Assembly (NCBI GenBank): GCA_030674185.1
Contig: JAPXFY010000016.1
Coordinates: 50,059,250-50,123,249, forward strand
DNA length: 64,000 nucleotides
Direction: 5' to 3'
Origin: Monoplex corrugatus
Taxonomy: Eukaryota; Mollusca; Gastropoda; Littorinimorpha; Ranellidae
The notes under the pieces were generated by a model that was not told the DNA's origin, searched no databases, and worked only from the letters and a program-made list of their open reading frames with translations. A program made the translations under genes and the position numbers. Numbering within the stretch: the stretch's first letter is position 1; every line of letters begins with the position of its first letter. This document shows, piece by piece, positions 35,301 through 44,011 of the stretch.

Positions 35301-36041
35301 CAGTAAGGATCCATCTATTTAATAAAAAGTATGGCAAAGCTGGGTATCAATATAAATTTTCAAATAATGATAACAGAATAAAAAAACGCAAAGGTGTAAA
35401 TTTTTATCTATTACTGTAAAATCTATTTACTGCAATTTTTATTTTCTAAAATTCTAAAGAAATTAATTTCAAGAGAATATCTAGGCTTAGAATGGTAGTG
35501 AATATTACAACACTGCCAAAATAAAAATTGCTTATACACACTACACACACTCTCTCATCCAGATACTATACTAGTAAAAAAAATATGTATGCTAGATAAA
35601 ACAGGCTAGGTAGGACCTAAGAACCTGGCCAGCTCACAGGTTTATGTGCAGGCTTAAGGCTTGTGCCATGATCACAATCGGTGCATATGGAATTCATTCT
35701 GAGCACAGAGACATCATCTTGAGAAACTGAAAATTAAACTGAATCTCATCCCATCTGCACACATATTCCATAGTTTGCTATACATTTTGTACTTGTAAAT
35801 TACTGTGGGACAGTGATAAATGTCATGAGCTATGATTGTACAGACCTGATCCCATTTGGTTCTGGAGATTAGTTCTGTTATTGTTCCCTTTCTGTGTGTC
35901 AAGCTTCACCATGTCATCAGCTTCCATAGGCCTTGACCATTCACCATCATCATCTTCATCATCACCGCACATTCCATGTTCAAAGTCTTCCTCCATGTCT
36001 GTAGATTTCTTCGAAACTGGCGTCACTGAGGTGTGCACCAT
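22059..36041 (-). CDS. POLI: DNA polymerase iota (Y-family translesion polymerase)
   Basis: Polymerase iota inserts nucleotides opposite damaged template bases in the nucleus and is recruited to stalled forks by PCNA and ubiquitin. Nine minus-strand exons: 35846-36041 (N-terminus), 34797-34896, 33930-34094, 33223-33363, 32091-32357, 30116-30294, 29486-29577, 27223-27355 and 22059-23339. Exon 2 has the catalytic I-D-V-D-C-F-Y-A-Q-V-E; exon 3 has K-Y-L-V-V-T-C-N-Y and E-D-L-T-R-Y-R; exon 4 has V-E-R-L-G-F-D-E-N, carrying the second catalytic acidic pair; exons 5-6 have the palm, thumb and helix-hairpin-helix region; exons 7-9 the little finger. Exon 9 holds two UBMs (LPLDIQQEIL, LPPEIQREI) and a C-terminal SMLNYFKKR that resembles a PIP box lacking its glutamine. 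Exons 2-9 join in phase; intron 5 is GC-AG. Exon 9 has three frame changes and the exon 1/2 junction does not keep frame, probably from base-level assembly errors; real decay is possible. Confidence 0.93.
23770..25010. repeat. Minisatellite, 33-base unit, more than 30 copies
   Basis: The unit is GACAATGAAAACACCAGTGA followed by AACACCTGACTGT, with many one- to three-base deletions, more frequent towards the right end. In the better-preserved left part a plus-strand frame reads an 11-residue repeat (D-N-E-N-T-S-E-T-P-D-C) and the minus strand also stays open (F-H-W-C-F-H-C-H). Both are consequences of a unit length divisible by three. I do not consider either frame a gene, because the array lies in a POLI intron and lacks splice context. 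Confidence 0.9.
25665..26215 (-). repeat. SINE-B copy (long SINE body)
   Basis: Landmarks shared with 51.39-52.02 and 57.87-58.45 kb are CATATCAGGGCTACAACC, an A-run, GACCATTCYRCCCAA, GCCAAAAATGC, a stretch with GAGAAAATAC, and GGTGGGAATACTATTTATAC then TGGAAGAGC. The orientation is inferred from the 51.4-kb copy, whose tRNA-like head lies at its right end on the minus strand. Confidence 0.6.
26268..27130 (-). mobile_element. RTE/BovB-like LINE-A, 5'-truncated, with clear target-site duplication
   Basis: The 863-base copy is flanked by the direct repeat GTGGTTATAACA (26257-26268 and 27131-27142), the mark of target-primed reverse transcription. In element sense it ends with GGCACCTGATGATGATGAT. 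It lies in POLI intron 8 in the same orientation as the gene. Confidence 0.92.
26364..27113 (-). CDS. LINE-A reverse transcriptase, C-terminal part
   Basis: The 249-residue frame contains the RT catalytic box I-R-Y-A-D-D-T-V-L-I-A, then L-N-S-R-K and F-R-Y-L-G-T-V-I. The RTE/BovB-like tail follows: I-L-L-Y-G-C-E-V-W-T, W-F-L-R-R-M-L-R-V-P-W-T-A-K-K and F-I-G-H-F-M-R-K. The upstream RT fingers and endonuclease are lost by 5' truncation. The last residues shift frame at EGKRAQVDPG. Confidence 0.88.
   Translation of the reverse strand: MRNLEEDPGLKVGGKMINNIRYADDTVLIAENERDLQNLGNILEIESKGKGLELNSRKIEVMVISKKHEIPSCKITANGTTLTQVNKFRYLGTVILSDGRCTSEIAGRIGQAKTAFKKMTSILTNKCLSINIRKRVLECYIEPILLYGCEVWTVSKQSQSKIEAAEMWFLRRMLRVPWTAKKTNETVLMEADTSRSLIRKIRKRQATFIGHFMRKGDLEHLVTMGKLEGKRAQVDPGRECWTDLQSGWG
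27223..27355 (-). CDS. POLI: POLI exon 8
   Basis: The exon encodes MQEDGRTPHTLRLTVRKMNK then ENRYLHRESRQCNIPSGCAA and KITQ. The R-E-S-R-Q-C-x-I-P-S motif is characteristic of the Pol iota little finger. Acceptor TTTCAG, donor CAG|GTCAGT. Confidence 0.95.
27360..29485. other. POLI: POLI intron 7, mostly unique sequence
   Basis: No gene is seen. A SINE-D copy in antisense lies at 29035-29240 and a diverged dispersed repeat at 28040-28100. Confidence 0.6.
29035..29240 (-). repeat. SINE-D copy, antisense
   Basis: The reverse complement of 29065-29150 matches 30950-31035 (CCTGACCAACA, TCTGTATCTCTCA, GCCTGGYTGACA). The head, at the right side on the minus strand, includes a B-box-like AGTTCGAATCTC (29185-29196 region). 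Confidence 0.65.
29486..29577 (-). CDS. POLI: POLI exon 7
   Basis: The exon encodes MLSIEDSFRRCSSEKDAVLR then ITQLFTNLLPR. Acceptor preceding ATGCTGAG, donor AG|GTAATT (phase 2). Confidence 0.92.
30116..30294 (-). CDS. POLI: POLI exon 6: helix-hairpin-helix and start of little finger
   Basis: The exon encodes GIGGATSRRLKALGIETVND, LQQFPPRQLEEEFGFTMAT and FAVDDSPVVTYSRPQ. Acceptor TTGTACAG, donor CAG|GTAAGC (phase 0). Confidence 0.95.
30777..31045 (+). repeat. SINE-D copy with tRNA-like head
   Basis: The head has an A-box-like TGGTTAAGTGCAATGACT and a B-box-like GTGGGTTTGAATCCAA about 35 bases on, as in tRNA-derived SINEs. The body includes AACTGGCAGCTCAGTG and CCTGACCAACACTACAG. It is in POLI intron 5. 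Confidence 0.7.
31645..31785 (-). mobile_element. LINE-A 3' fragment
   Basis: The left edge reads CATCGTCATCGTCATGTGC, the antisense of the (TGA)n-like tail. It is followed by GTTGGCGATCATGGTC and GCCACCCTGCAAGTCCTTCC as in the other copies. It is a short 3' piece in POLI intron 5. Confidence 0.75.
32091..32357 (-). CDS. POLI: POLI exon 5, with GC splice donor
   Basis: The exon encodes DLASQSDPSTVKICPCGCHH (a cysteine/histidine-rich insert), then LAIGSQIAADIRSAM, GITCCAGIAHNKLLAKLVGS and TGLQSARHIPG. The acceptor is TTTTTCAG. The donor must be CCTG|GCAAGT, a GC donor: only this site joins to exon 6 in phase and produces the conserved I-P-G-I-G. Confidence 0.93.
32449..32712 (-). mobile_element. 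RTE-type LINE-C, C-terminal fragment
   Basis: The frame KLKYIGHVSRNKNTDLMATI, then KRKKGRPPISC and SQDRVAWREMVVSRCA, is the C-terminal end of an RTE-like reverse transcriptase. It is clearly different in sequence from LINE-A. It sits in POLI intron 4, about 90 bases upstream of exon 5. Confidence 0.75.
33060..33150. repeat. CA/TA microsatellites near POLI exon 4
   Basis: Short CACACA and ATATAT tracts lie within POLI intron 4. Confidence 0.7.
33223..33363 (-). CDS. POLI: POLI exon 4: second catalytic acidic motif
   Basis: The exon encodes EFLMKYTPYVERLGFDENYL, DVTEMVEQRIQGG and GHVYYPQG. The G-F-D-E-N segment corresponds to the S-I-D-E catalytic motif of the Y family. Acceptor ATCACAG, donor G|GTAATT. 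Confidence 0.94.
33528..33672. repeat. (TG)n/(TGCG)n microsatellite
   Basis: TG-rich tract with GCGTGC interruptions in POLI intron 3. Confidence 0.85.
33930..34094 (-). CDS. POLI: POLI exon 3
   Basis: The exon encodes GIQQKYLVVTCNYPARARGV, TKLMGIAEAKKKCPELVLV and SGEDLTRYREMSYKISG. Acceptor TTGCCAG, donor GTACGA. A nine-A run within the lysine codons keeps frame. Confidence 0.95.
34797..34896 (-). CDS. POLI: POLI exon 2: catalytic motif I
   Basis: The exon encodes KRDHPRTIVHIDVDCFYAQV then EMIHNPALKDVPLG. The two aspartates of I-D-V-D belong to the metal-binding site of Y-family polymerases. The donor is G|GTGAGT (phase 1). Confidence 0.93.
34913..35845. other. POLI: POLI intron 1
   Basis: No gene is visible. 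It contains the third copy of an 87-base dispersed repeat at 35608-35672, followed by CATATGGAATTCATTCTGAG. Confidence 0.6.
35846..36041 (-). CDS. POLI: POLI exon 1 (candidate N-terminal exon)
   Basis: The ATG at 36041-36039 opens MVHTSVTPVSKKSTDMEEDF followed by an acidic stretch (GDDEDDDGEW), as in other Pol iota N-termini. Donor TCAG|GTCTGT leaves phase 1. The next exon needs phase 0 if its acceptor is at 34897 (GTTAG). If its acceptor is at 34910 (TTACAG) the frame would fit only with one extra base. The junction is therefore unresolved. Confidence 0.65.
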
Positions 36042-36091
36042 GCTGGACAGTTTGCAGAAAATTCACCGTAAATTCTATACATATACAAATA

Positions 36092-36148
36092 TATAATGTA
36101 TATATATATATATATATTATATATATATATATACATACATATATATAT

Positions 36149-36196
<48 letters not shown>
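36092..36196. repeat. (TA)n microsatellite
   Basis: TA tract of about 100 bases with TTATA and CATACATA interruptions, just upstream of POLI exon 1. Confidence 0.9.
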
Positions 36197-36198
<2 letters not shown>

Positions 36199-36215
36199 AT
36201 AAAACAAATGCAAAC

Positions 36216-36318
36216 TTAACACTTTGATCACCACACCATAGCCACCAAAGTTTGTGCTTTGCTAGCATGGTTGACAATACAGTATGCTGGTAGATAGGGT
36301 GCAGGAGTTAAAGGGTTA
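36216..36318. mobile_element. Palindromic MITE, copy 4 (shortened)
   Basis: It runs TTAACACTTTGATCACC ... GCTTTGCTAGCATGGTTGAC ... GGAGTTAAAGGGTTAG. It corresponds to one half of the longer copies plus a degenerate opposite end. Confidence 0.55.
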
Positions 36319-36835
36319 GCTACCCAATTTTTCTGGGCATCGGAAATCAGGCTGTTCTGCCTATTTCCCTAAACACTATGTAAAATGATTGGTCACAACT
36401 CTAGCCCTATCCCTACCCCTCTCTCTTTTAACCCTCACTGAGAGCTGGTGCCGAAAAAGTTCCCTCTTGACGCACCGTATCCCTGGTGCCCGTAAGGCAG
36501 CTGTCTGCTAAGACACATAGTGCCCATGAAGTTTTAAAAAATTCTGCCAGCTTGACTGTAATGAATATCGGCAACAAATATTATAGCAGAAGGTTTTAGC
36601 TAGGAGACAGGGTCTATTTTGTTGGTGTAGCTTTACACTTGATGCTCTGATTGATAATGGAACAAAGTAACCCCTGACAAGGAAATTCCAGTGCCACATG
36701 TTAGTCGTGGCACTTTCTTTCTTGATAAAATGTCTGCCGTACTAGGTGAAAGAATGTGCTTCTCACAAGGTATTAGAAATCAGCTGTGTTCACTGCTCGC
36801 TCTCTCTCTTTCTGTGCATGTGTGAGTGACGGTTT

Positions 36836-37102
36836 GTGTGCGTGTGTGTATACATGTATGCGTGTGTGTGTGTGTGTGTGTGCATGTGTGTATGCATGTG
36901 TGTGTGTGTTTCCATATATGTGTATGTGTGTTTGTGCCTGCGTGTATCTGTGTATTCTTGTGTGTACATGGTGTCTGTTAATGAGAGAGAGAGAGAGTCT
37001 CAGAGTGTGTGTGTGTATCTGTGTAAGTGTATGAGAGTATGTGTACATGTTTATGTGAGTTGTAGTATGTGTTGGGATGTGTGTGTGTGTGTGTGTGTGT
37101 GT

Positions 37103-37164
<62 letters not shown>

Positions 37165-37187
37165 TGTCACTGTGTGGTGTGTAGCAG
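36836..37187. repeat. (TG)n microsatellite, long and interrupted
   Basis: About 350 bases of TG with TA, CA and GAGA interruptions. Confidence 0.9.
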
Positions 37188-37423
37188 TAAAATGAATGCA
37201 ATGAATCCCTTTTGAACAAATTCCTAGCTTCTGACTATTTGAGGCTATCCTATGGCTAGACTGTCTACCTTGACACTGTTAAACTAAATCTTCTTCAAAA
37301 TTATCCTCTCTATGATAAACGATAAAATAGTAATCAGCCTAAATCATGATCACATAACCAGTCCAATGGCATGTTGCCTACATCATTCTGTATAAACATA
37401 CATGTAGGCTATATATAATATAT

Positions 37424-37508
37424 ATATGATATGATATGATATGATATGATATGATATGATATGATATGATATGATATGATATGATATGATATGATATGAT
37501 ATATGATA
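37424..37508. repeat. (ATATG)n pentanucleotide array
   Basis: About 17 near-perfect ATATG units bounded by TATATATATG on the left and ATATGATACGATG on the right. Confidence 0.95.
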
Positions 37509-37569
37509 CGATGTTGAATTGAACCACCCTCCAATTCCCAAACTTCTTGTCCAGTCTCTTTGACTGAAA

Positions 37570-38045
37570 CTTTGAGTCTTTCATTCACGCGCGCGCACAC
37601 ACACCAACACAACACCTTGCAACAGGTACACACGCCTGTGACACACTATGATTAATGACTGAAAACTGTCACTATTTGGCGATACAATATTAGACCTATA
37701 GGCGACTGGTGTACAAAGTGATGTAGAACTTTAATATTGTTATTGTGTTACACAACACTTAGCCTGTCTTCACAGTCTTGACACGATACCGCAACATCGG
37801 ACAACATAACCTATGCGTAACATGTGTGAGAGATGGATTTGTCAGACATTCAGCATTGCATATTACTTTGTAAAAATAACTGTGCGCAGTCACTCATAGC
37901 TCGATGTGGTTAAGTCAGTAATTATACCAAGCTTACCAGCCCACTCTCACTTCGCGCGAACGAAAGTTGCACACAAGCAACTGAATTAGCTCCCATAACG
38001 ACGTTTTGCCGGAATATATCAGAACAGACGCGTAGTAGGATGTCT
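37570..38045. promoter_or_regulatory. CpG-richer segment, possible POLI promoter/5' exon region
   Basis: CpG dinucleotides cluster here (for example CACGCGCGCGCACAC, CTTCGCGCGAACGAAAG, CGACGTTTTGCCGG, AGACGCGTAG), unlike the surrounding DNA. It lies 1.5-2 kb upstream of the POLI start codon. That codon directly follows a possible acceptor (TGTCCAG|CATGG), so a non-coding first exon may be here. This is inference only. Confidence 0.3.
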
Positions 38046-38388
38046 GTGCGTAGAAAGGGGGTTCAGTGCCCATTTTACGTGTTTTGGGGCACTTTAAACG
38101 TCACTCAAACTGTCATCTTAGCAACTGACTTTCATGTCATTCAAACTGTAATCTTAACAACTGACAAGTCTCATCTGCCCATACTGAATTACTCTGACTT
38201 CAAACCTCTATCATTTCCATTCATCGATAATGATTTAGGGGTCCCAGTTTGACACCTCCCCCCCCCCCCCTTCATGATTATTCTTGATAAAAATAGAAAG
38301 AAACTCTGGGAAGATCCCAGTTTGACCCACCTCGTCATGATTATTCTTGATAAATTATGTTCATGCTGCATAAATGTGTATTTACATA

Positions 38389-38477
<89 letters not shown>
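38389..38477. repeat. (CA)n(TA)n microsatellite
   Basis: CA tract at 38390-38450 directly followed by a TA tract to about 38477. Confidence 0.92.
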
Positions 38478-38480
<3 letters not shown>

Positions 38481-38718
38481 CATATATATGCATACTGCAT
38501 TACTATATGCACCCATAACTCCCCCTCCCCCCTCCCCATGTATACATGTGTGTATGTGTGTGTGCATGCATGTATACAGGTATATCTAAGTGTATATGTG
38601 TTTGTTTTCATGTGTGCATCCAACTGCATTTTTCCTGCACTAATGTATTGACATCCCCTTTTTTCTGTGTAAAATACAATATGTCAGCTTTGACGTGGGC
38701 TGTTGGCACTCATCATCA

Positions 38719-39290
38719 TCAGGTGCCCTGCCGCGTGGCGTTGGCGATCATGGACTTCCATCTGTCTCTATCTCTCGTTGCTCCTAGCATCTCCCCCACC
38801 CTCCTCGTCCCCAGCCACTCTGCAAGTCCGTCCAGCATTTTCTCTCTAGGTCTACCTGGTGCTCTTTTTCCCTCCAGCTTTCCCGTTGTGACCAGGTGCT
38901 CCAAATTCCCCTTCCTAATAAAATGGCCTATAAATGTTGCCTGTCTTTTCCTAATCTTCCTTATGAGTGATCTACTTGTGTCTGCCTCCATCAAGACTGA
39001 CTCGTTTGTTTTCTTTGCTGTCCATGGAACGCTCAACATTCTTCTGAGAAACCATATCTCGGCTGCCTCAATCTTGTTCTGGCTTTTCTTGTTGACTGTC
39101 CACGCCTCGCATCCATACAACACAGTATTGGTTCTATATAACATTCAAGAACTCTCTTCCTGATGTTAATTGATAGGCATTTGTTGGTAAGAATGCTTGT
39201 CATCTTCTTGAATGCTGTTTTGGCTTGGCCGATTCTGCCAGCTATTTCTGATGTGCATCTGCCGTCTGATGAAATGATCGTTCCCAAGTA
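38719..39290 (-). CDS. LINE-A C-terminal domain (two frames)
   Basis: The upstream frame has MGTIISSDGRCTSEIAGRIG and FKKMTSILTNKCL. A break at about 39120 is followed by VLYGCEAWTVNKKSQNKIEA, WFLRRMLSVPWTAKKTNES, RQATFIGHFIRKGNLEHLV and GRPREKMLDGLAEWLG, ending at a stop just before the (TGA)n tail. Confidence 0.82.
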
Positions 39291-39311
39291 TTTGAATTTA
39301 TCAACCTGTGT

Positions 39312-40057
39312 CTAGGTTGCGCCATTTGCTGTTATTTTGCATGAGGGGGTTTCATGTTTTTTACTGATCACCATGACTTCAGTCTTCCTGCTGTTTAATT
39401 CCAGCCCCTTACCTTTGCTTTCTATTTCTAGTATATTCACAAGGTTTTGTAGGTCTCTTTCATTTTCTGCAATTAGCACGGTGTCATCTGCATATCGAAT
39501 GTTGTTTATCATTTTCCCTCCAACCTTTAATCCAGGGTCTTCTTCTAGTTTTCCCATGATGTTTTCACTGTAAAGTGAAAACAGATCTGGTGACAAAACA
39601 CAACCCTGTCTGACTCCTCTTTTGATATTTTGGAAAGAGCTTACATTGTTTTCTATTCTCATTGCAGCTGTTTGTTCCCAGTACATATTTCTGATTATTC
39701 GTATATCTTTTCCATCAACATTGAGTCTCTCCAGTTGGTTGATCAATACATCATGTCTTACCCGATCGAAAGCCTTTGTGTAGTACAGTCAACAAAGCAT
39801 AAATACAAATCCTTATTCATCTCATTTGACCTCTCTATGATAGTTCTTAGGATGTATACGGCATTAATAGTTCCTTTCCCTTCCACAAATCCACACTGTT
39901 CTTCTGCTATTTCTCTTTTGATTCTATTCCTTGTCCTCATCATGACTACCCTCAACAGGATTTTTGTTACATGGCTCATCAAACTGATTGTGCGATGGAG
40001 TTCGCATTCTATAGCCCCTGTCTTCGTTGGAAGTGCAATGACAATTGATTTTGACAT
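39312..40057 (-). CDS. LINE-A reverse transcriptase palm (two overlapping frames)
   Basis: The frame ending at 39758 carries R-T-I-S-L-M-S-H-V-T-K-I-L-L, E-E-Q-C-G-F-V-E-G-K-G-T and Y-L-C-F-V-D-C, where the usual F-x-D-Y/F catalytic aspartate region is frame-broken (FVDCTTQRL). The next frame (39312-39746) has R-G-V-R-Q-G-C-V-L-S-P and I-R-Y-A-D-D-T-V-L. A frame break separates the two. Confidence 0.8.
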
Positions 40058-40088
40058 ATCTTTGGGGATTTTTCCAGTGTCGTAAGTT

Positions 40089-40751
40089 TCATTTAGGAGG
40101 ACTGTTATTTTTTTCTATGCCGAATTCCTCCAGGGCTTCAATCTTCTCTGTAGTAATGTTGTCTGGTCCTGGGGCTTTTCCCAGTTTCATCTTTTTCAGT
40201 GCCGCTCGAACTTCATCTTTCATTATGGGTGGTCCTTCAAAGTTTTTTTTTATAATTTGTTCTTCGTTTCTGTCATCCTCAAAAAGGTCTTTAATGTATT
40301 CTCCCCATCTGTCTAATATTTTGTCTTTTTCCATGATAAGCGTGCCATCTTTCGATTTCAAGCAACCAGTTGATGTGCATGAATTTTTTCTGTGGACAAC
40401 TTCTTCAATTTGTCTGTATATACCCTGAGGATCCGTTTTGTGTCGGTCTTCCATTTCTTTGCATTTTGATTTCAGCCAAGCTTCCTTAGCTTCATTGCAC
40501 CTATTCCTGATCTCCTTGTTTATCTTCCTGTAGATCTCCTCATTTCTCTTTGCCTTCCTTCTTTCCTCCATCAAGCCCAAAATTTCATTAGTCATCCAGT
40601 TCTTTTTTGCTTTTCTATCTGCTTTAGGGATTTCCTCACAAGCTTCATTTATCGAATTCCTCAACTTTGTCCATTGTTCCTCACTGTCACCAGCGTCTTC
40701 CAGAGCACTGAATTTGTTTTGAACATGTACATTAATTTTTTTACGTATCAC
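40089..40751 (-). CDS. LINE-A polyprotein, segment before the reverse transcriptase
   Basis: 220 residues: N-K-F-S-A-L-E-D-A-G-D-S-E-E-Q-W-T-K-L, R-K-A-K-K-N-W-M-T-N-E-I-L, K-C-N-E-A-K-E-A-W-L style helical segments, and L-G-K-A-P-G-P-D-N-I-T at the start of the RT domain. K-A-P-G-P-D is the usual non-LTR RT motif 0/1 signature. It breaks frame at about 40095. Confidence 0.8.
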   Translation of the reverse strand: MIRKKINVHVQNKFSALEDAGDSEEQWTKLRNSINEACEEIPKADRKAKKNWMTNEILGLMEERRKAKRNEEIYRKINKEIRNRCNEAKEAWLKSKCKEMEDRHKTDPQGIYRQIEEVVHRKNSCTSTGCLKSKDGTLIMEKDKILDRWGEYIKDLFEDDRNEEQIIKKNFEGPPIMKDEVRAALKKMKLGKAPGPDNITTEKIEALEEFGIEKNNSPPK

Positions 40752-40769
40752 TTCATCCTGTTAGCACTG

Positions 40770-41955
40770 TACAAATTAAATTATTGTAATCATTGTAAAT
40801 GTGGTTGAAAATAACATCATATCAATTTGGATCCATGTAATCTTTGGTGGTCCAATTTAATTTAGCTGATGATTGCAACTTGAAAATTGATAAGTTCAAG
40901 ATCAGAACTGTCTCTCTTTGCTCATTCTTTTGTACCAAATCAAGGGTGTGGGAAAAAGTTAACTTTTTCAACAACTGGGCCACCTAGTCACTAATTCATT
41001 ATGGTTATTAATTCACTTTCAATACGTCATCACGCAGCTGCAGATTCACAAAGAATTAGAACTTTTCTGAGTGCTTGTTGAAACAATTTCCATTCTATAG
41101 CACATTGAAATGTAACATATTTTCATGGCTTGTCAGTTTATGAGATAACAGTCTAATGTTGTCTCTGAATGGGATAAAAATTAAAGGTGTGGTCTTTCAA
41201 ACAATGTATTGTTTTTTATGTGCAGTGAATTGAGATGTCTCTAAACGTGGTTTCATTATTTTGTTTGGATTATACCTTGTAAAGCTAGGATGTTACATTC
41301 CATAAAGTGACTTCACAATGGTCAATATTTTCTTACTGCCTGTTATGCCACTGGCATTTGACACAGTAGCGATGTCTGCCACTGCTGTTTGTTCTGTATA
41401 GTATCTCTGGTATTCTGCCAGAATGGCTCTTGGGGTCTGATGCATGCAAGCCCCTACCCCCACCCTCAACCATGACAAAGTAATAATCTCTCGGGCACCT
41501 GTTAAGCGGTCTAAGACTGGACATCAGACAATGTCCACGCGAAATTGACACAATGAAATGTTTTGCTTGACGACTACACTATCCAAATCCAATAAAGACC
41601 AAGGTAGAAGTGCACAACAAGTGGGTTATGTTATGAGTCCAAATCATGTTACAGCCTAGTCTCCAATGTGTTTAAACAAAAGCATCAGATACTAAAAATA
41701 CTTTGTTTACTTCTTCTTTCCGATGTCCCATCAGGAGTTTCCACAAACTTCAGCAATTACCTTCACTCTTTCTATTTGTCTCCCAAATATAAACATCATC
41801 AAACCCATTTTGTGCAGTCACACTCCCAGTTATAGGGAGTCAGCAGTAGCTGTTGGTATTAGATAACCATAGGAGATTGCACTGTTGCTGAGTCACTGAA
41901 GTGTCCACATAATATGTCCATCTCAATCTGACGTTATCAATTCCTCAATTTTTGT
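40770..41955. other. Non-coding sequence
   Basis: I see no gene or family repeat; AT-rich. Confidence 0.5.
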
Positions 41956-42136
41956 TTAACCCTTTCACTCCCACAAACTGTTGATAAGCTGCAAAAACTG
42001 AACACTTTCACTTCCTTACCCTTCCTGTAGAAGCTGGTGGATAGGTTGAGAAAGTGAAAGGGTTCAGTTTTTGCTTTGCTGTCATGGCAGACAATGCAGG
42101 ATGCTGGCAGATAGGGTGAAGGAGTCAAAGGGTTAA
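41956..42136. mobile_element. Palindromic MITE, copy 5
   Basis: It begins TTAACCCTTTCACTCCC and ends GGAGTCAAAGGGTTAA. Inner inverted segments (ACACTTTCACTTCCTTAC against GAGAAAGTGAAAGGGTT) form a nested hairpin. TTAA is at both edges. Confidence 0.7.
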
Positions 42137-42454
42137 CAGAACAAAAAAGATAAAGGTAAAATCCATCTCTAAGTTCCTAATTCCTAAGCAAATGTTCATT
42201 ACAAAATCAAAAATTATATTGACTCGCTATTAGGCCGAGCACAGGCCATGCCTAATGACTTGTGCATTGACAAGATTTTCACTGGATTTATACTCAACGT
42301 ACTTGTCTAGCCTAGATCTATCACAAATTGTTCATGGCTCTCTCTCTCTCACAGAATATCAAACATTGCACATTAAAGATATTGTTCGTTGTGTCAGTGG
42401 CTGGCTAATGTAAACTTGAAAACACCAAGTGTGACCAGTGATGCTTGAGAGATA

Positions 42455-42535
42455 CACACACACACACACGCACACGCGCACGCACACAGACACATGCATA
42501 CACACACGCCACACATATACAGACACACACACCAG
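42455..42535. repeat. (CA)n microsatellite
   Basis: CA/CGCA tract immediately upstream of the gypsy LTR. Confidence 0.85.
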
Positions 42536-42536
42536 C

Positions 42537-42797
42537 ACGTGAGAGAGAACTATTCAGTGTGTGCACGTGAGGGAGAACTGTTCAGTGTGTTCGGCCCAGT
42601 TTTTTATTCCTTTTCTTGGTGTAGAGAGATCACTTGTAGCTGATGTAGCTTATGTGTATAACCCTTATTCCACAAATAGGGGTTTATTTTCTGTCACATT
42701 TATGCCTCTCGTGAATTCTGAGACTTACAATAAAGAAACAGGGAACGAACCCAACAGGACTGACTCAAGTAAATTCTGTAAGAGTGTGGTCCTGTCA
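42537..42797 (+). repeat. Gypsy 5' LTR (left boundary uncertain)
   Basis: The right boundary is set by the shared terminal segment AATTCTGTAAGAG(T/C)GTGG followed by TCCTGTCA, present here (42773-42797) and at the element's right end (46500-46524). An AATAAA hexamer at about 42730 could be its polyadenylation signal. The left boundary is a guess near a duplicated CACGTGAG(A/G)GAGAACT segment. Confidence 0.6.
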
Positions 42798-42800
42798 AAG

Positions 42801-42818
42801 TGGCGCCCAATAAGGGAC
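42801..42818 (+). promoter_or_regulatory. Primer binding site, tRNA-Lys-like
   Basis: TGGCGCCCAATAAGGGAC begins three bases after the LTR. TGGCGCCC is the usual start of tRNA-Lys(UUU) primer sites. The 3' acceptor end of a tRNA would pair here to prime minus-strand DNA synthesis. Confidence 0.7.
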
Positions 42819-42939
42819 TTCCTGCTGTGGAATTGACATCAAGATTTCCAAGTGTTATCCCCATCCTTCCTACCTTCCATTTCCTTTTGACACCCCCTTA
42901 CCCCCCTACCAGCAAGTTTTGCATCCGAAGAGGATCGCC

Positions 42940-43866
42940 ATGGCTGAAGAAATTCTGGTGTCTAGGGATGAAAAGAGGCTCCTGGAGGCCTTCAGGACTT
43001 TGGGTGTGAAACCGAAGGCGGATACCAAGGAAGACCTGGAAGACTGGATGCAGGCTTACGTAGCCTCCAATTCAACTGGAGCAGCGTCCCAGGATGTGAA
43101 GCAGGAAAGCAAAGTCGATGGAGCAGCACTCCCCAAGGTGTGGCAACATCAACCGCGCATCTCACCATTCAGCGGCAGTTGTGGCAAAGACCCGGAGGCA
43201 ACATATGACCTCTGGAAGTATGAAGTTTCCTGTCTCCAGGCCGAGTCATCCTACAGTGGCTGTCATCCTAGAATCCATCAGGAGGTCTCTGCGGGGTGAG
43301 GCCGCCAGAATGGCGATGCGGTTGGGGCCAAAGATCACGCTCCCGCAACTTCTCAGCAAATTTCTCTGCAGGGTGAGGCCGCGAGGGTGGCGATGCGGTT
43401 GGGGCCAAAGGTCACGCTCCCGCAACTTCTCAGCAAATTTGAGAGTGTGTATGGGACAGTGCAGCTTCTAGCAGAATTCTACAGCGCCCGCCAGCGTGAA
43501 GAAGAAGACACAATACAGTGGAGCTGTCGGCTGGAAGATCTGCTGGCCAGGGCTATAGAGGTTGGCCAGGTCGACTCCGCACAGGCCAACGAAATGTTAC
43601 GCTGCATGCTATGGGCAGGTTTGAGGCCAGACCTCAAGGATCGTACAGCCCACAAGTTTGACACGGTCAAAGACGTTGATGAACTGCGCAAAGCCATCCG
43701 TCGAGTAGAGCAAGACGTTCGACCCATTTGGAAGGCAACAGTCAAGACAGCCCAAGCTGATCCACCAGACAATATTGCAGCTCAGCTGAAGAAGATGTCT
43801 GCAGAGATCAACTCTTTGAAACAGGAACTACGACAGAAAACTGCAGCCAGATCATGTCAAGATTAA
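42940..43866 (+). pseudogene. Gypsy gag (frame-broken, internal 81-base duplication)
   Basis: The ATG at 42940 begins MAEEILVSRDEKRLLEAFRT. The capsid-like part contains Y-D-L-W-K-Y-E-V then, in another frame, V-I-L-E-S-I-R-R-S-L-R-G-E-A-A-R and L-G-P-K-(I/V)-T-L-P-Q-L-L-S-K-F. That last segment is present twice because of a tandem duplication (about 43290-43370 and 43371-43450). The last frame (43387-43866) covers V-Y-G-T-V-Q-L, A-E-F-Y-S-A-R-Q-R and a coiled-coil-like end. Three frames are used in all. Confidence 0.85.
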
Positions 43867-43969
43867 CAGGGGTGCACTGCCTCCTGCAACTCCTCAGTGG
43901 AGAGAGGCTACACCCCAGGGTGGTGGGAGCAGAAGTCATCGTCCTGGCTGGACGGAGGAAGGACCAATC

Positions 43970-44011
43970 TGCTACCGCTGCAGGGAGAAGGGGCATGTGC
44001 AGGTTGGGTGT
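43970..44011 (+). pseudogene. Gypsy nucleocapsid CCHC zinc knuckle
   Basis: Residues C-Y-R-C-R-E-K-G-H-V-Q-V-G-C fit CX2CX4HX4C exactly. It is in a third frame relative to both the gag end and the protease, so the surrounding sequence has lost frame. Confidence 0.85.

Larger units (their letters stand above)
38711..40757 (-). mobile_element. RTE/BovB-like LINE-A, longest copy (2.05 kb), with target-site duplication
   Basis: It is flanked by CTGTTGGCACT (38700-38710) and CTGTTAGCACT (40758-40768), one mismatch apart. In element sense the 3' end is GGCACCTGATGATGATG. It is 5'-truncated: no endonuclease domain is seen. Minus-strand frames cover the linker, RT fingers, palm and the RTE-like C-terminal tail, with several frame breaks (see the CDS entries), so it is inactive. 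Confidence 0.92.
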
